Source: Metaphire vulgaris
Taxonomy: Eukaryota; Annelida; Clitellata; Crassiclitellata; Megascolecidae
Reading direction: 5' to 3'
Assembly (NCBI GenBank): GCA_018105865.1
Contig: CM030834.1
Location: forward strand, 18,287,719 to 18,351,718
DNA length: 64,000 nt
The position numbers and the translations under genes were made by a program. Below the pieces are notes generated by a model. The model did no database searches. It saw only the letters and a list, made by a program, of their open reading frames with translations, and was not told the DNA's origin. Below, one piece after another: positions 14,687-34,750 of this stretch; the first letter of the stretch is position 1, and each line of letters begins with the position of its first letter.

Positions 14687-15909
14687 CGTGGACGTTAAGC
14701 CGACAAATGACCTGCCAATAACATCCCTACTCGGATACACAAAGCAGAATACGCCTTATCGTCGCCGGCCGAGTGATTTACAACTGCCCTGTCAACCTTT
14801 GCGGCCGTTCCGACGGCGCTCCGCATTCACCGGCGACGTTTGATGTCCGCTCCGGTAGCTGCGCGTCGCCCCTCTCACCCCAACACCGCCGAAACAGCCG
14901 CCGACGCCGCCGACGGGGAAAGACACCCGCGGAGATAACCGCCCCGACGGGAACTGACGTTTCGCTTTCAGGCAGCGATAATACGCCAAAGACCCTCGCG
15001 CCTTCCGCCGGGCGGAGAGAGGCGATTTCGGCGGTGGATGGAGTCGGATCCGACTATAGGTTTAGGAGTGGGAAAGACTCTTCTCTCCACTTTGACGCGA
15101 CGGGTAAACAATTTGACAGCGGAGCGAGATAGAGACTGTCGGTCGGGACTGACATTCAAACTGTCGGACGTCGGTCGACTCCTGACCGATGGAAGCTGAC
15201 GGCGGCAGCCCACCGCACAGCGGGGCGCTCGCGTAAGACTGTGAGGAACAGACGATCTCAATTAGACAAGCAGAAGCTGCCGCTAACAAAGCCGAAATAT
15301 ACGAATTCGTATAGGCGCTATAGCCGCTATCATCTACGAAAGCGCAATGCGTTAATGTTTAGCATGGAAGAAACCAACGACCAGTCACACTTCTATATAT
15401 AGAGTTCATCTGAAACTCAACTCGTTCATAATTAAGATGCAATTTATTGATAGACTGCATTAAGTGCTATAGAATGCGCGCGCGTTGACGACGCAGACAC
15501 CTACGGACGGATAGAATCTCCACCTTAAACAGGGGCGGGCGGGGAAACAACAGCCGTTAACCTAGCCCATTTGTTTTCAATGCCATAGCGGGAAGGAGTG
15601 GGGACTAATACCCATTTAAGCATTTACAGTGATTTTGAAAGCAATGTAAATTCATGCTATATTTTGCCATTCAAGCTACACAAGTATTTCACTATATATA
15701 TATATATATATTATGTCTCTGCTAGTTAAGATTAAAGTTCTCTATGTTAATTTGTTGAAATTTTTTATTTGATTTTTTGAAATCGCTGTATTATATAATC
15801 ACTGTATGCAATATGTATGACGAAGAAGGATGAAAGCTGGTAACAGGTATACCCACTTCCCCCCTTCTCACGCGCAGTAGGCTTCATGCATGTCCATAGA
15901 CAATCCAGG
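13116..15909. other. No gene seen
   Basis: A TIR-like CAGTGCCGGCCCAGAGG occurs at 13239 without a visible partner. 14,750-15,250 is GC-rich with CGC/CCG clusters but no supported exon. The rest is unremarkable AT-rich sequence. Confidence 0.4.
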
Positions 15910-16090
15910 CAGAGGCGTAGCCAGGAATTTGAGTTTTTGATTTCGGAGGGTATAAATATTGGGGGAGGATAAACCTTAACTATAAACCATATAAACTACA
16001 TATAACCACATACAAATCATATAAAAAACTTTAAGGTAGACTGATTTGGGGGGTATATATACCGATATATCCCCCGTCGCTACGCCCCTG
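15910..16090 (-). mobile_element. hAT-like miniature element, family A copy 2
   Basis: Termini CAGAGGCGTAGCCAGG and GTCGCTACGCCCCTG, perfect 8-bp duplication AATCCAGG. Body is the reverse complement of 5258-5444. Confidence 0.92.
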
Positions 16091-16831
16091 AATCCAGGTC
16101 TTGTTAAATTGGGTTCTTAGAGCTTACAATGTAACTAACAGACAAATCAAAGCAATCATTCGAACAGGAAATATGAACAATCTTTATTGAATTTCAGACA
16201 CCAATTTTTTTATATAATACACATTCGTTGCCATAAAAATTGAAGTTCGCCGAATAATAAATAACGAAATGTCAAATAACAAGATGAAATAAGAGAATAG
16301 TTGGCTTCTTCTGTACAAGCCATTGATCCGTTAGCAACAGTTCAAGTTTGAAGTACATGTATAATGTAAAGCACAACATAATATACAGTTCCTGTTGAGA
16401 ACAGTTTTATATATATATATATATATATATCGAATCTTTTCGAAAACGCTTTACGCTTAATGAACTAACAACGTACGCACTCAGCGAATTTACAGTTATT
16501 AAACATTCGGATTTAAGTTCCATATGGCGAAGAGGAAAGGAAAGCCATGGAAGAATGGAAATCCATGCGTGCATGATCGCCGACATATAGCAATGCATGG
16601 CGAACGAGGAAGAAGAAACTCGAAGAAAATGACGGCATTAACCCTATCAAATACTGCATATGATCTTACAAGACCGTGAGTCATATTGATATCCCATACA
16701 AAGAAATGCGGGTATCTTAAGTGGGCTAATAAACAGAAATCGCACGCAGAGCCATTTGTAATATACAATACAATATATATATATCGCTTCATGAATCCAT
16801 GCGGTTAAATGGCAACAGAAGTCATAAAATG

Positions 16832-17142
16832 CAGTGGCGTAACGTGGGGGCGGGGGCACTTTGTTGACTGCCCCCAACGGCCCTCAGCGGGGGCCCCAAA
16901 ACAGGGGTCCAAGCTAGGGTTAGGTTATGGTTAACCCTAGGTTAGGTTAAGGTTAGGTGAAGAGAAAGGAACCCTAACCATAGAAGTGAACGAGGAAGAA
17001 GAAACTGCGGCAACCTATCAAATACTGCATATGACTTACAAGACCTTTTTTTTGCTATCCCAGCCAAAAAATTTGGAACTTTGGGGGCCCCCATGACAAA
17101 AATGCCCCTCAGAGCCAAAAGTCACGCTGCGATACGCCACTG
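16832..17142 (+). mobile_element. hAT-like miniature element, family B copy 1, with telomere-like units
   Basis: Termini CAGTGGCGTAACG and CGATACGCCACTG, perfect 8-bp duplication ATAAAATG. The interior has GGGTTAGG/AACCCTA clusters near 16914-16980 and G- and C-rich blocks. Related to 39868-40101 in opposite orientation. Confidence 0.9.
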
Positions 17143-17558
17143 ATAAAATGCATCTATAAATCATTCAACTTGATTATTTTTTTAACACAAAAATATGATG
17201 ACTGCATTATCAATGCTGTTGTCAACATTATCAGACATTATCAGCTACGATCAATTAGTTAACAGCTACAGAACACAGTTCCTATGCAGTCGGCGAGATT
17301 AGGCAACATTTTTATTTGTGAGAATTAACAGCGCAGTTGTTTCGCAAATATTCGTCACGATAAATTTACTACAACAACGGCAGTTTTAAACCTGATCATC
17401 GCAAACACTATTCCACATTCTGTCACAAAAATTTTTTTTTTTGTAATTTTCTCTTCTTATCCTAATAAGATTCTGGAAAATAAAGACATTTGCGAGACTA
17501 TACGCGCGTAAGGATAAAAGGAAACCAGATTTATTTTAGCATATTGATTATTCGTGAC

Positions 17559-17562
<4 letters not shown>

Positions 17563-17616
<54 letters not shown>
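17563..17616. repeat. (AT)n microsatellite
   Basis: Pure AT run abutting the truncated end of the element at 17617. Confidence 0.9.
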
Positions 17617-17622
<6 letters not shown>

Positions 17623-17876
17623 TGGACCCTTGGATACCGACAGATTTTTTACATGCTTTTCCATATTCGAACGCGATTTTGGGGATCAAACCCCTTGGCT
17701 GGCTGCCAATTGAAAATTTTCTAAGTACTACAGAAAATAGAACAAATTAGAAAGAATACGAAGGTGATGACCTTTTTTGCTTGTCAGATCCTAAAAAGGA
17801 AGAATAAGAAAAATTTTGGAAAGTTTCGTCACGCGATCGAAACCAACCCCCATTCAGAAATCCTGGCTACGCCACT
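17617..17876 (-). mobile_element. hAT-like miniature element, family C, truncated
   Basis: Right end CTGGCTACGCCACTG at 17862-17876; interior matches 36316-36625 in reverse (CGAAACCAACCCCC, AAATTTTGG). The other end is lost in the neighbouring (AT)n. Carries the shared internal motif at 17766-17787. It ends 120 bases past the NET gene stop codon, so it may lie in the 3' untranslated region. Confidence 0.7.
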
Positions 17877-17996
17877 GTATTGGAACACACCGAAAGTGCA
17901 GGAATTAGAAGCTAGATGCCACAAAAAGTTCTCACAGAGGACAGGAACTGTAAAATCCAACAAAGTCAGCCGTCATGCAAGTTCATCGCCGGTTCA

Positions 17997-25476
<7,480 letters not shown>

Positions 25477-27771
25477 CTCAGAAGATAGTCGACTTTTCTT
25501 CCCGATAACTCTTCGCAGTAACACGCTGGTACCAATGATACCCCAACGACGCCGCCGGGGGAAAAGAAACACTATACTTCCACCACCACCACCACCTCCT
25601 CCTCCTCCTCTTCCTCCTTCCAATCACTCAGTTCCCTAAACTTTTCAGTCTTCGGCCCGACTGGAAAAAGCGAAGATCAATCGTTCCTATACTGTCGAAT
25701 CACCGACTAAACAACAACTGGCCTACTTACTACGGTCGAGCTAATCGCGTAGTCACTCTCTCTGTCTCTGTCTCTGTCTCTGTCTCTGTCTCTGTCTCTG
25801 TCTCTGTCTCTGTCTCCGCCCTAGGCGGGCGTCCTTCTACTTAACCGTCGTCGGAAAAAAGACGAACGAGAAATGGCGAATCTCTCGCAATACTCCCTCT
25901 AGCGCAGCAACTGTCAGCGATGTGTCGACGCTGCTGCCGTACTCTGAGACGGGCTTCGCGAAAGCGTTAGACGTAATCTATGTAACCGTCGTGGCGGTAG
26001 GTGGCGCCCTTCGCTTAGGCGCGGCTCAGCGCCATTGGATGCCGGGCGAATCGCCGCGCCGTCCGTCGGTGATTTATGGACAACGCAACGCCGATTCACT
26101 TTGTCGGCGCGAACGCTTTTTCGAAGGTGTGGAGTGAAACAATGACACGCTAATATCATGCCTCCCCCGTCGCAGTGTTGGATGTATGAGATGGAAGATT
26201 CAACTCTTCCATCTCTTAGAATAGACGTATGAAAGAGGAAGCAGTCTTAGGCTAAACAGCATTGTATTGAGAAACGAAGGAAGTCAAAACACACTCATGA
26301 AGTCTCAAATTATTGCCAACGTCTATGCATGGCACAAGAAATCGTAGTTGTGACGTTCAGGCGTTTTGGACTTTATTATTGTTTGAATTTGTTGAACTTT
26401 ACTAATAAGGCTTTAAAGTTTGAAAAGTTAAATTTGAATTATAACTGCAAAAGATGGCCTATAGTTAAAACGTAAAAGATACTGCAAGAAGCAGCATGAT
26501 TGATTAAGGGGTAATCGATTGAAATACAGTGGGCGACCATCATTTTACTTACTAACGATAGGCTTGACCATTTTAAAGTTTCGCTATACTTGGATCATTC
26601 AAATCCTTTAAATACCATAATATTGCCTTTTCGGGGTTATAATCATTCCATTTCTTTTGAAGTCATTAATCGTTATTAGCCGTTTAATACCTGGAGGCGT
26701 CTATGAATTTCAGAATTTGCCCCAAATGCCTATATATCCTAACACTTGAAGCACATGAAAGTGTTTGTACACCCAAATGCCTCAAACAGTTGACGGAAAA
26801 TAAATAATGATATGAGTAACAATATAATTGTATTGTACGTCGTTTACTTATTGTGTGATTGTTCCGTGTTAATATATTCACTGCATAATCAAAACGTTGA
26901 AAATGTCTTCCTTGTCGTGTTTAACTCGGTAAAACTCTAAAGACTCTGTCTAAAGTCTCTGAATCAACTTGCAATTTTTTACACTATTAAATATTAGTAC
27001 TAGCTCGTTTTCATTTATATTAATACTAAGTTTGTATCAATATTCCGAAAAGTCTCTCCAAGTCTTGGACATTCGTGGTTTATATATAATTTGAGTTTTT
27101 ACTCCTTGTCTAGTTAAGCTTTTTCTTTCCTTGAATTGTATTCAACAGGATGTTGAGACATAAACTTATTTGATTGATTGATTGGTTGATTTAAGACTTT
27201 GAAATTCATTTAGCAATAATATAATAGCAACTGTACTGTACTTCGACAATGAAGTCATAATGTAACAAAATCAGGGATTTTCCTGCACCCCAACGGGGGC
27301 TTACACCCCCGGTCTGACAGTTTCTGACTGCCCTTCCCAGGGGGGTTCTTGGCTATCACCCAAACAGACTAATGTTAAAACCATGCATTTAAAATTCTCG
27401 AGAGGAAATCATTCTCTGCTCTGGAAATTGAAATTTCAGCCACAATAACTGACTTCATGCACAAACATTAGAATGGACCGCATGAAAACGGAAGAGATGA
27501 CAACGGAAATCATATTTTTTACTTGTATTTTCCTTTTGTTCGGGGACCAAGCACCGAACCCCCGACACCTCCCCCGCCCAATTCTATTCTCCTCTGGGTC
27601 TAATGAGTTTAGATGAAACACTGGACATTGACACCCTCTGCAATTATGAGACACCCCTCCCCCGAATGCAAATTCATGAGAAACAGACTGAAGAAAATGA
27701 ACCATTCGTTCGATTGTATCAAGTCTCTCTGGTCTAACATTTTATGATTGTAGTGACGGTCTTGACATTTG
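25477..27771. other. Upstream flank of the NET gene; no other gene seen
   Basis: 25560-25620 holds a GGA/GGT run on the minus strand that would be 5' untranslated. (CTCTGT)n at 25757-25815. 25,900-26,130 is CpG-richer and may be part of the promoter. A perfect 11-bp hairpin GAGATGGAAGA/TCTTCCATCTC sits at 26189-26216. The remainder is AT-rich without an exon I can support. Confidence 0.4.
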
Positions 27772-27992
27772 CAGTGGTGGATCTAGTAGCAAAAAACTAG
27801 GGTAGCTATGCCCTATTCAATGACCGCCAACTTAACAACTATTCTAAAAGTCTGAAAAAGTTCGTCCACCATATTGTTAAACAGCACCTGACAATAACTG
27901 ACGAGAAAAAGGTAGTCCACTATTATTAATTGGGGGTCAGAGGTGAAATCTAGGGGCAACAGAACCCCAGCTTCACACAAGAACCGCCACTG
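27772..27992. mobile_element. Probable hAT-like miniature element, old
   Basis: Ends CAGTGGTGGATC and GAACCGCCACTG form a short inverted repeat. The flanking octamers do not match well, so age or a false pairing is possible. Confidence 0.5.
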
Positions 27993-28149
27993 GACGTATA
28001 AAGTTCGTGATATATTTAATACTTCCAGGTATCTCAATACTGCACTTCAGAATTCAGATTTCAACATCTCATCCCAGTTCATATCTAACAACAATCGTCG
28101 CTATCCAACCCAAAGTTTAAGTTGGAATTTTCAAGTGCCAAAACAAGCC

Positions 28150-28262
<113 letters not shown>

Positions 28263-28984
28263 GAGACTAAACTTAACGGCGTACGTTGCGACCGCCACAG
28301 TCTCGGTCGAAGGTGGCGGTCCTGGGCCCGGCATCGGCGGCGGCGGCGGCGGCGGCGGGCACTGTTGCCGATAGCAGCGATCAATCATCTCCGGTCATGA
28401 CGCTTCAGAGACGTATTTAACGTGGCGTGCTGATGTATTCACTGTCTTGCGAGCGACATGTAAATAACAGACGCCGTCGGAACGATGTTATCGGACTCGT
28501 CAAACAGACAACCGTCTGATGGATGTGCCAGACTGCATCAACTAATGGCCGTCTGCGAGACCGAAGAAGGGGGCCCGACACGCCGGGCGTCTACGGCCGC
28601 GTAAAGATCAGAGCCGGATCGGCAGAGCCGACGGGTCATCGGCGCCCCCGGACGACTCCTGGACGCCCTCTGCGCCACGGAGGAGCTCGGAATGGAGTTG
28701 TCGAAGTGTAGAGGAGGAGAAGGAGGACGAGGAGGAGGACGAGGAAGAGGACGAGGAGGACGAGGAGGAAGACGAGGAGGCAGACGAGGAGGAGGACGAG
28801 GATCAGGAGGAGGAGGAGGACGAGGAGGAAGAGGAGGAGGAGAAAGAGAAGAAGCCTTCAAGAAGGAGAAGAAGGAGGAAAAGGAAGAGGAGGAGGAGAA
28901 AGAGAAGAAGCCTTCAAGAAGGAGAAGAAGGAGGAAAAGGAAGAGGAGGACGACGAGGAGAAGAATAAGGAGGATGAGAACTAC

Positions 28985-29275
28985 TCGAAATCCTGCTATG
29001 CCCATATTCGTGATCTACGTCGCCTCCGTCCTTGCCTTGACACCAAAACTGCATCCACAATCGCCACTTCAATAGTCCATTCCAAACTGAATTACTGCAA
29101 CTCCCTTTACTATAACTTCCCAAAACCTCCATCAACAAATTACAATCAATTCAAAATGCACTAGCCCGAGGTAACCAAATCACCAAAGTTCTGCCATATT
29201 TCACCCATACTGAAGACACTACACTGGCTTAAAATATCCGGAACGATACAGTACAAGATAATAACGATTACTTAC
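28985..29275 (+). mobile_element. LINE reverse-transcriptase C-terminal fragment, 5' half
   Basis: Translates as SCYAHIRDLRRLRPCLDTKT, IATSIVHSKLNYCNSLYYN and, after frame slips, SPKFCHISPILKTLHWLKIS. This is the familiar C-terminal region of CR1/jockey/L2-like LINE polymerases. Degenerate, with frameshifts and stops. Interrupted at 29276 by an hAT element and resumed at 30117. Confidence 0.8.
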
Positions 29276-30108
29276 CAGTGATGGGTAATTGCCTTTTTAT
29301 CTAATTAATTAGAATTAGAATTAGTTAAAACTTTACAATTAGAAGGAGAAAAATTACACAACTAATTAATTAGAATTAGAGATACCTTCTAATTTAATTA
29401 GAATTAGGATTAGAAGTGGAGTACTAAAATTGATGCATTTTTAATGAACGACAAAAAATAATTTCATCCTCCGAGAGTATATCAGAATTGCATTTTGAAG
29501 TAAAAGTGACTCAAACAAAGTATCATCTAATCTATATCTCCTATCATTAAGAATAAATCCAGCTGCACTAAATGATCTTTCAATAGCAGCAGATGTGGAT
29601 AATATGATGCTGCAAATGCAGCTGGTATAAACAGGAAAGTTCAATTTATGGTCCTCCCAAAAAGATATACAATTAGTGTTCATATTGGTTGGAGTATCTA
29701 AGTAAGGAACTCTTCAAGATTTCAGGTTTCTTCCATATATCGAAGTAGATAGTTGTGGGACTTAATTTGGACTGATTGAGGTCCATAGCTGGTGTAAAAG
29801 GTGTAATCTGCTTTGAGACTGAATTTAGTCTACTTGAAGTTTAATAACTTTAATTTGTCTTTGAACAAAACATCCTTCCTCAGAACTCTCTATCCACTTG
29901 ACTTTGGATCGTGGATCCAAAGCACTTGACACAAGCAAGAGCTAATTAGGCAACTAATTGTTATTTTAAATTACAATTAGCAAGCTATTCATTAGAATTA
30001 GAATTAGAATTAGCAAAATTTTTGAAGTAATTGATTAGAATTAGAATTAGACAGATAGCTAATTCATTAGCTAATTAATTAAATTAGAAATTCAATTACC
30101 CACCACTG
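29276..30108 (-). mobile_element. Internally deleted hAT transposon keeping the hATC domain
   Basis: Ends CAGTGATGGGTAATTG and CAATTACCCACCACTG, perfect 8-bp duplication TTACTTAC, 833 bases. The minus-strand frame 29441-29683 encodes SAAIERSFSAAGFILNDRRY, RLDDTLFESLLLQNAI, the C-terminal dimerisation region of hAT transposases. Both flanks are rich in AATTAGAATTAG units. Non-autonomous as it stands: catalytic and DNA-binding parts are missing. Confidence 0.9.
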
Positions 30109-30522
30109 TTACTTACAGTTCGGTCAAAACCGGTTTACCTTCGTAAACTCTTAACGCCTCAAACGATCATCAATCTCACACTTTCACGCCCGTTAAATCA
30201 GTCATCACTCAAAATCTGCAACCGATTTACGCCGCACCAGAACTTTGGAACTCAATTCCAGCCTCCCTCCGAGCCTAATCTCAAACAAGAAGCTCCGAAT
30301 CCTCATTTCCGTCTCCTCAAACCTTTAGGTCTAAACTTAAAACCTTTCGAAAAGTCATTTCCCCCATAGCAACAACAACCTGACCCGCCGCCTCATAGAT
30401 ACACTGACCTTTGCCCGGCCGACAAACCACCCTGCCTATAGCTATTTCAAGAAAGATTAAGCGCATAAGAATAAGCAGCTACTGCTGTGCTGCTTTCTGG
30501 GGCGCTGTAGAAGTTTATGAGA

Positions 30523-30553
<31 letters not shown>
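30109..30553 (+). mobile_element. LINE fragment, 3' half and tail
   Basis: Continues the LINE of 28985-29275 after the hAT insertion and ends in GGGGCGCTGTAGAAGTTTA and a (TTAC)n run at 30527-30553, the usual simple-repeat tail of such elements. A relative of this end is at 47595-47990. Confidence 0.7.
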
Positions 30554-30753
30554 CTCGTTCGGTCGAAAACAAATAGTTAAAGACTGAAAAACTATGGCCT
30601 TGTAAAATCGATTTAAGATGAGGTGATAATCTCGCTTGTCCGTTGACGACTTGATTATTAATAAAACCTTGGTCGACTGTTAGTGTTTTGCATCGACTGT
30701 GACTGGTTCTCTGCTGTCTCCGTCTGCATCTCTCTTAGTGTGAGCGGTTCTGT

Positions 30754-31016
30754 CAGCGGCGTAGTCAGGGCAATGGAATAGAGGCGCCATCTTATCTACA
30801 GGCCATCTTGGGTGGGTCACGGAAAGGGGACTTCGAAGAGCCTCGTGAGATCAATCCTCAGCCATAAAAATTTACGGTAGATGACAGAGTATCTGCAATC
30901 AGCCAATCGCCCATGCAGGCAACCTCTCCAACCGTTAAAATGTTTTGGCTTTTAGACTTTAGACCCAAATATGGGGGTCCCGACCCTTCTGTGGCCCCTT
31001 CGTCGCTACGCTAATG
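30754..31016. mobile_element. Probable hAT-like miniature element
   Basis: Ends CAGCGGCGTAGTCAGGG and GTCGCTACGCTAATG, flanked by GGTTCTGT and GTTTCTGG (6 of 8 positions). Confidence 0.55.
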
Positions 31017-31198
31017 GTTTCTGGTTTAAAAGTGACCCTGACTGGCCATTATATAACAAAGAACACACTGTTTATGTACGAAGTCGTAATTTTGATCTTC
31101 GCTTTACACATGAACATCAGTAATTAAATCTCTTTCGGTGCTGCTACAAAGACCAACGAAGCAAATATTCCGTGCTTCTACTACTATACAGTAGTCTA

Positions 31199-31420
31199 TG
31201 TCACGGTATAACAGTGGTTAGCGCACTGGTCTGCTAATCTTGAGGCCCTTGGTTCAAGTCCCGGCAGTGACATAAACTTTGGGGCGGAAGATGGCAGAGT
31301 GGGTTACGCGCTGGAGCGGCAGACTGACGGAGCGGGTTCAAGCCCCGTTAGCACCCCTAGTGGCTTTCACACGGGCAGTAATGCCTCCTATAAGCCACTT
31401 TAAATCATGCTAAGTTAACA
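31199..31420 (+). mobile_element. tRNA-derived SINE with two tRNA-like modules
   Basis: Module 1 (31199-31272): six-base acceptor-like pairing TGTCAC/GTGACA, A-box-like CAGTGGTTAGCGCACTGG and B box GGTTCAAGTCC. Module 2 (31284-31358): GGCAGAGTGGGTTACGCGCT and B box GGGTTCAAGCCCC. A tail TAGTGGCTTTCACACGGGCA follows. Module 2 and tail recur on the minus strand at 54313-54436. Stem pairing in module 1 is too weak for a working tRNA. Confidence 0.7.
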
Positions 31421-31472
31421 TACTGTATAATAGGAATAAGCGAAAGTCTTAAACAAAATGAATAGTTCTATC

Positions 31473-31717
31473 CAGGGCTTTTTGTGCCGGAACGAGGCGG
31501 AACGACGTTCCGGAAAATATGAAGACTGGTATTTTTTTGCATCATTAAATTCATAAATAGAAAATTTAGAACCGCTATAGTTCTAAATTTTCTATGTTTG
31601 AATTGAATGTTGTATTGATAATAATCGGTATAGCAACTGTTTTGCCGCTACGTCGTGTTGACAATTGACTTCTGACTATTACGTTCCGGAAAATATTTTT
31701 TTTACAAAAAAGCCCTG
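31473..31717. mobile_element. Miniature inverted-repeat element with central hairpin
   Basis: Ends CAGGGCTTTTTGTGCCGG and ACAAAAAAGCCCTG. A near-perfect internal hairpin AAAATTTAGAAC/GTTCTAAATTTT lies at 31560-31592, and CGTTCCGGAAAATAT-type blocks are inverted inside the termini. GTTCTATC precedes it; a related CTTCTATC follows four bases after the right end. Confidence 0.7.
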
Positions 31718-32599
31718 GTAACTTCTATCTGAGACACTGGGAAGTGGGAACTACTTGCTTGACACAAGTTCATCCGTGGCTCACCAAATATTTAATTTTT
31801 AACGTTCTACGTCGAGTCAGTCGCGATGGTTTCTTAGGGTCTTAACCAGGGGACGAGCTGTAAATTTAGTCCTGTAAATCATTCTTGAGAATGGCAGTCA
31901 CTCAAACTGTCTCTCGGCGGAGGACACGTCTATATGATGACTGTATGTCAAAAGTTCCGAGTCGTTTCTTTACGCGGTCCGACAATCTTCATTCAATTTT
32001 GCGACAACAGAACCCGACCTCCCCTCCATCCAATCGACCATAGGCAGTTCTAGACACAAACGAAAGTTCTGTTTGAAGTTTCGCCGACGGTCATAATTGT
32101 GGGGTCTGTTCCCGGTTCTTGTCACGGTCTGCGTGGGGACCATGGACCCCGATGGTTCATTCAACCCGTAGGCCATCGCGTAGGCCTATACATCGCTGCT
32201 TCTTTATATTATGATCACGTCGAGCGTTGCGTCAACTGGCATTTGTAGAAATGTACTGAATACTGCAAGAATAAAGCCACTTGTGACGCGTCAGAATTTT
32301 TCTAAATCAAGACTTATAGTGTGCATGAATCAGCAGGATTACAAGCCAGCATAGGCGGATCTACGGGAGCACAGGGGCATGTGCCACCCGTCGCCAGCCC
32401 ACCCCAAACAATTTGGCGAGTTGATACAGAATTTCTCGCCTTGTCTGCACTCATTAAATGCCAGTCCTGCACGCTCCTGAGAAGTCCGATTACCTTCTAT
32501 AGATAGTCCGGTCAACTTGCGTAGTGCCATGCATGATGTGGTCGTAGGCCCCTCAATGCAAATGCTCCTCGTGTTACCTCATTGCTCAAGAACACGAAC

Positions 32600-32838
32600 C
32601 AGTGGCGTCGCTAGGAGGATGTAAGGGGGTGCGGGCCGCACCGGGTGACACCAGTTGCAACGTCACAATTGTGGGTGACACCAAAACGTTCGGTGTTTGC
32701 AAATTAAACGGGCCAAGCGATTCCATTTGTAGGTCTACCGTGTTACATTTTTAATTGGGGGAGGGGGGTTGGGGGTTGACGTGACACAATGGCTCTATAA
32801 TACAGCACCGAGTGACGTTAACTCTAGTGACGCCTCTG
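32600..32838. mobile_element. hAT-like miniature element
   Basis: Ends CAGTGGCGTCGCTAGGAGG and CTCTAGTGACGCCTCTG, 8-bp flanks ACACGAAC and ACATGAAC (7 of 8). Confidence 0.85.
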
Positions 32839-34319
32839 ACATGAACGGTTTGAGTTGATGTCCAAAGATAGTTGATGCCTTGACGAAGTTGACGGCGATC
32901 TATCATCGTTCTTATATACTAATGGGACAGCTTAACGGCTGAAAGGAACGACGCATCCAAAAAGTCCTGTCATAATAATATATATCTGCGCACGTAGGGA
33001 CATTCACGGAGTTACCCCGGAGGTCTGGATGGGGGGGACCTAGCATTTGGGCTTTCTTTAAACGCACTAGACCGGCCGACGCATGGCTCTAAAATGCAGC
33101 AACGAATTAAAATTTAACGTCGTGTTATAGGCGCGTTTGAAAACACGCTGTCGACGAATATAACCTTTAATTTAACGACATACATCATCCCTCTTCGTAT
33201 TTTTATGGCTGCTGTTAACCACAACCCACGTCAGTGAAGTGCTTTGTAATGTAACGCAATACAATACAATGTAACATAATATTTGTATAGCGCATCTTTT
33301 TGAAGAATCACCCAGAATAAACACTGCTTGAAAATAATTTACAAGGCTTGTGACATTGTGGTATTGGTTTGAACACGACACTTTTGAACCTAATTTCGCG
33401 TTATAGCGCGACCCACTAGACTGAGCCCTGCGACCCACTGTTGGGTGGCGACCCACAGTTTGGGAAACACTGATCTAAGAGACGTTGCGGCATAAAAAAT
33501 ACCGTGAAACATAGCCCATTCCGAGCAGATTCGTTCTATATCTTCCGATTAGCTTCTATACGTCAATGAGTTCTAACGAAAATATTAGGACAAGTTTAAA
33601 AGTTGTAGGGCCTACTCTTAAGCTCTTTGTCTGACAAGTTCTAAATTATGCAAGGTTTTGATTGTTTTTGAAGCCGAGTTATAATAAATCATGTTAGGGA
33701 CCTATAATAGTCTAGAACACATCTAATGTTAACGAATTGCTCCCAAGCGATTGAAAGCTTAAAGCCGTTGGTCACAAAAAACATTCTTGAGTGACATTGA
33801 ACAGTTTTCTTCCTCCTCAAATGTAATGTAATGTAATAGACAATAAAAATTGAATATTAAATGTGGAATACTCAAATGATTAAGTGACGATTTGTAAAAA
33901 TGGTTTTTAATTATGAAAATGCAGCCCTGATAATTATTTACAGTAGATGGTATAGCGCATAGGCCACCGCAGTAACGCTGTATCTTAATTAAGTGATTCC
34001 TTAATCGAAAGGTCTGATTTTCATTCCCAGAATATAGGCCTATGCTAGCAGGCGAACGATTGTGTCGTTAAGCCTGTTAGCTTAGTTCAAATGTAGTCAC
34101 GAGATGGCGCTTCTATCTAACTTCTTCTAGACGCAGGTTGACTGCGCCGACGATCATCGACCATTTTCCTCTCTTTGTCTTCTGTTTCTGTCTAACATCA
34201 TTCAGTATAATTGAGCAAAATAAACTGTGGTTATCGCACCAGTCGCTAGAGTCAATTGTTTGTCTAAGTAAAATCGTTTTATTTTCAACAAGCATTTGAA
34301 GAATCACTCTTGTTATGCG
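32839..34319. other. No gene seen; element ends only
   Basis: Isolated right end AGAATAAACACTG of family D at 33313-33325, and a GACCCAC/TTTGGGAAACACTG block at 33409-33468 resembling another hAT-type end. No exon supported. Confidence 0.4.
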
Positions 34320-34492
34320 CAGGGGCGTAGCAACGGGAAGGAGGGGGTATATCGGTCTAAGTACCCCCAAAATCAGGCTACCTTAAAATTTGTAATGTAT
34401 TTTTCAGGATTTTCAACGTTTTTAAAGATTTATACCCCCACATCACATTATACTCCCTACTCCCTCAAATCAAATTCCAGGCCACACCCCTG
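34320..34492 (+). mobile_element. hAT-like miniature element, family A copy 3
   Basis: Ends CAGGGGCGTAGCAACGGG and GGCCACACCCCTG, perfect 8-bp duplication GTTATGCG. Body as 5258-5444, without the shared internal motif. A right-end fragment of the same family is at 48531-48585. Confidence 0.92.
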
Positions 34493-34750
34493 GTTATGCG
34501 CATACAGTGCAATGTTCTATTTATCGGACTAGTCGGGGGTTTACACCCTGTCCACATTGGTCTAGCAGGTGGAGTTGAAAATTTGGCTTAAACGGTCCGA
34601 CACCCACCAAGGCAAACAATTTCAGGGCGGGGTAGTCCGATATATAACGCATAGGCCTTCTATGTTCCGCTTTAATAGACAAACAAGTACACGTCTGAAC
34701 CAAAAAATGAATTTTCAGGTCAAATGTGAAATAATCAGTTTTGTTCTATG

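Noticed and set aside
28538..29075. Arg/Gly- and Glu-rich plus-strand frame and its Pro/Leu-rich opposite
   Set aside because: Purine GGA/GAC repeat upstream of a LINE fragment; the end of the plus frame is an out-of-frame reading of the LINE.
29441..29683. Host gene encoding a short hAT-like protein
   Set aside because: Lies between hAT ends and holds only the hATC piece with no start or upstream exon; treated as transposon remnant.
31199..31272. Functional tRNA-Ser(GCT) gene
   Set aside because: The anticodon-arm and T-arm pairing is poor and the long variable arm of tRNA-Ser is absent; better explained as a SINE head or tRNA pseudogene.
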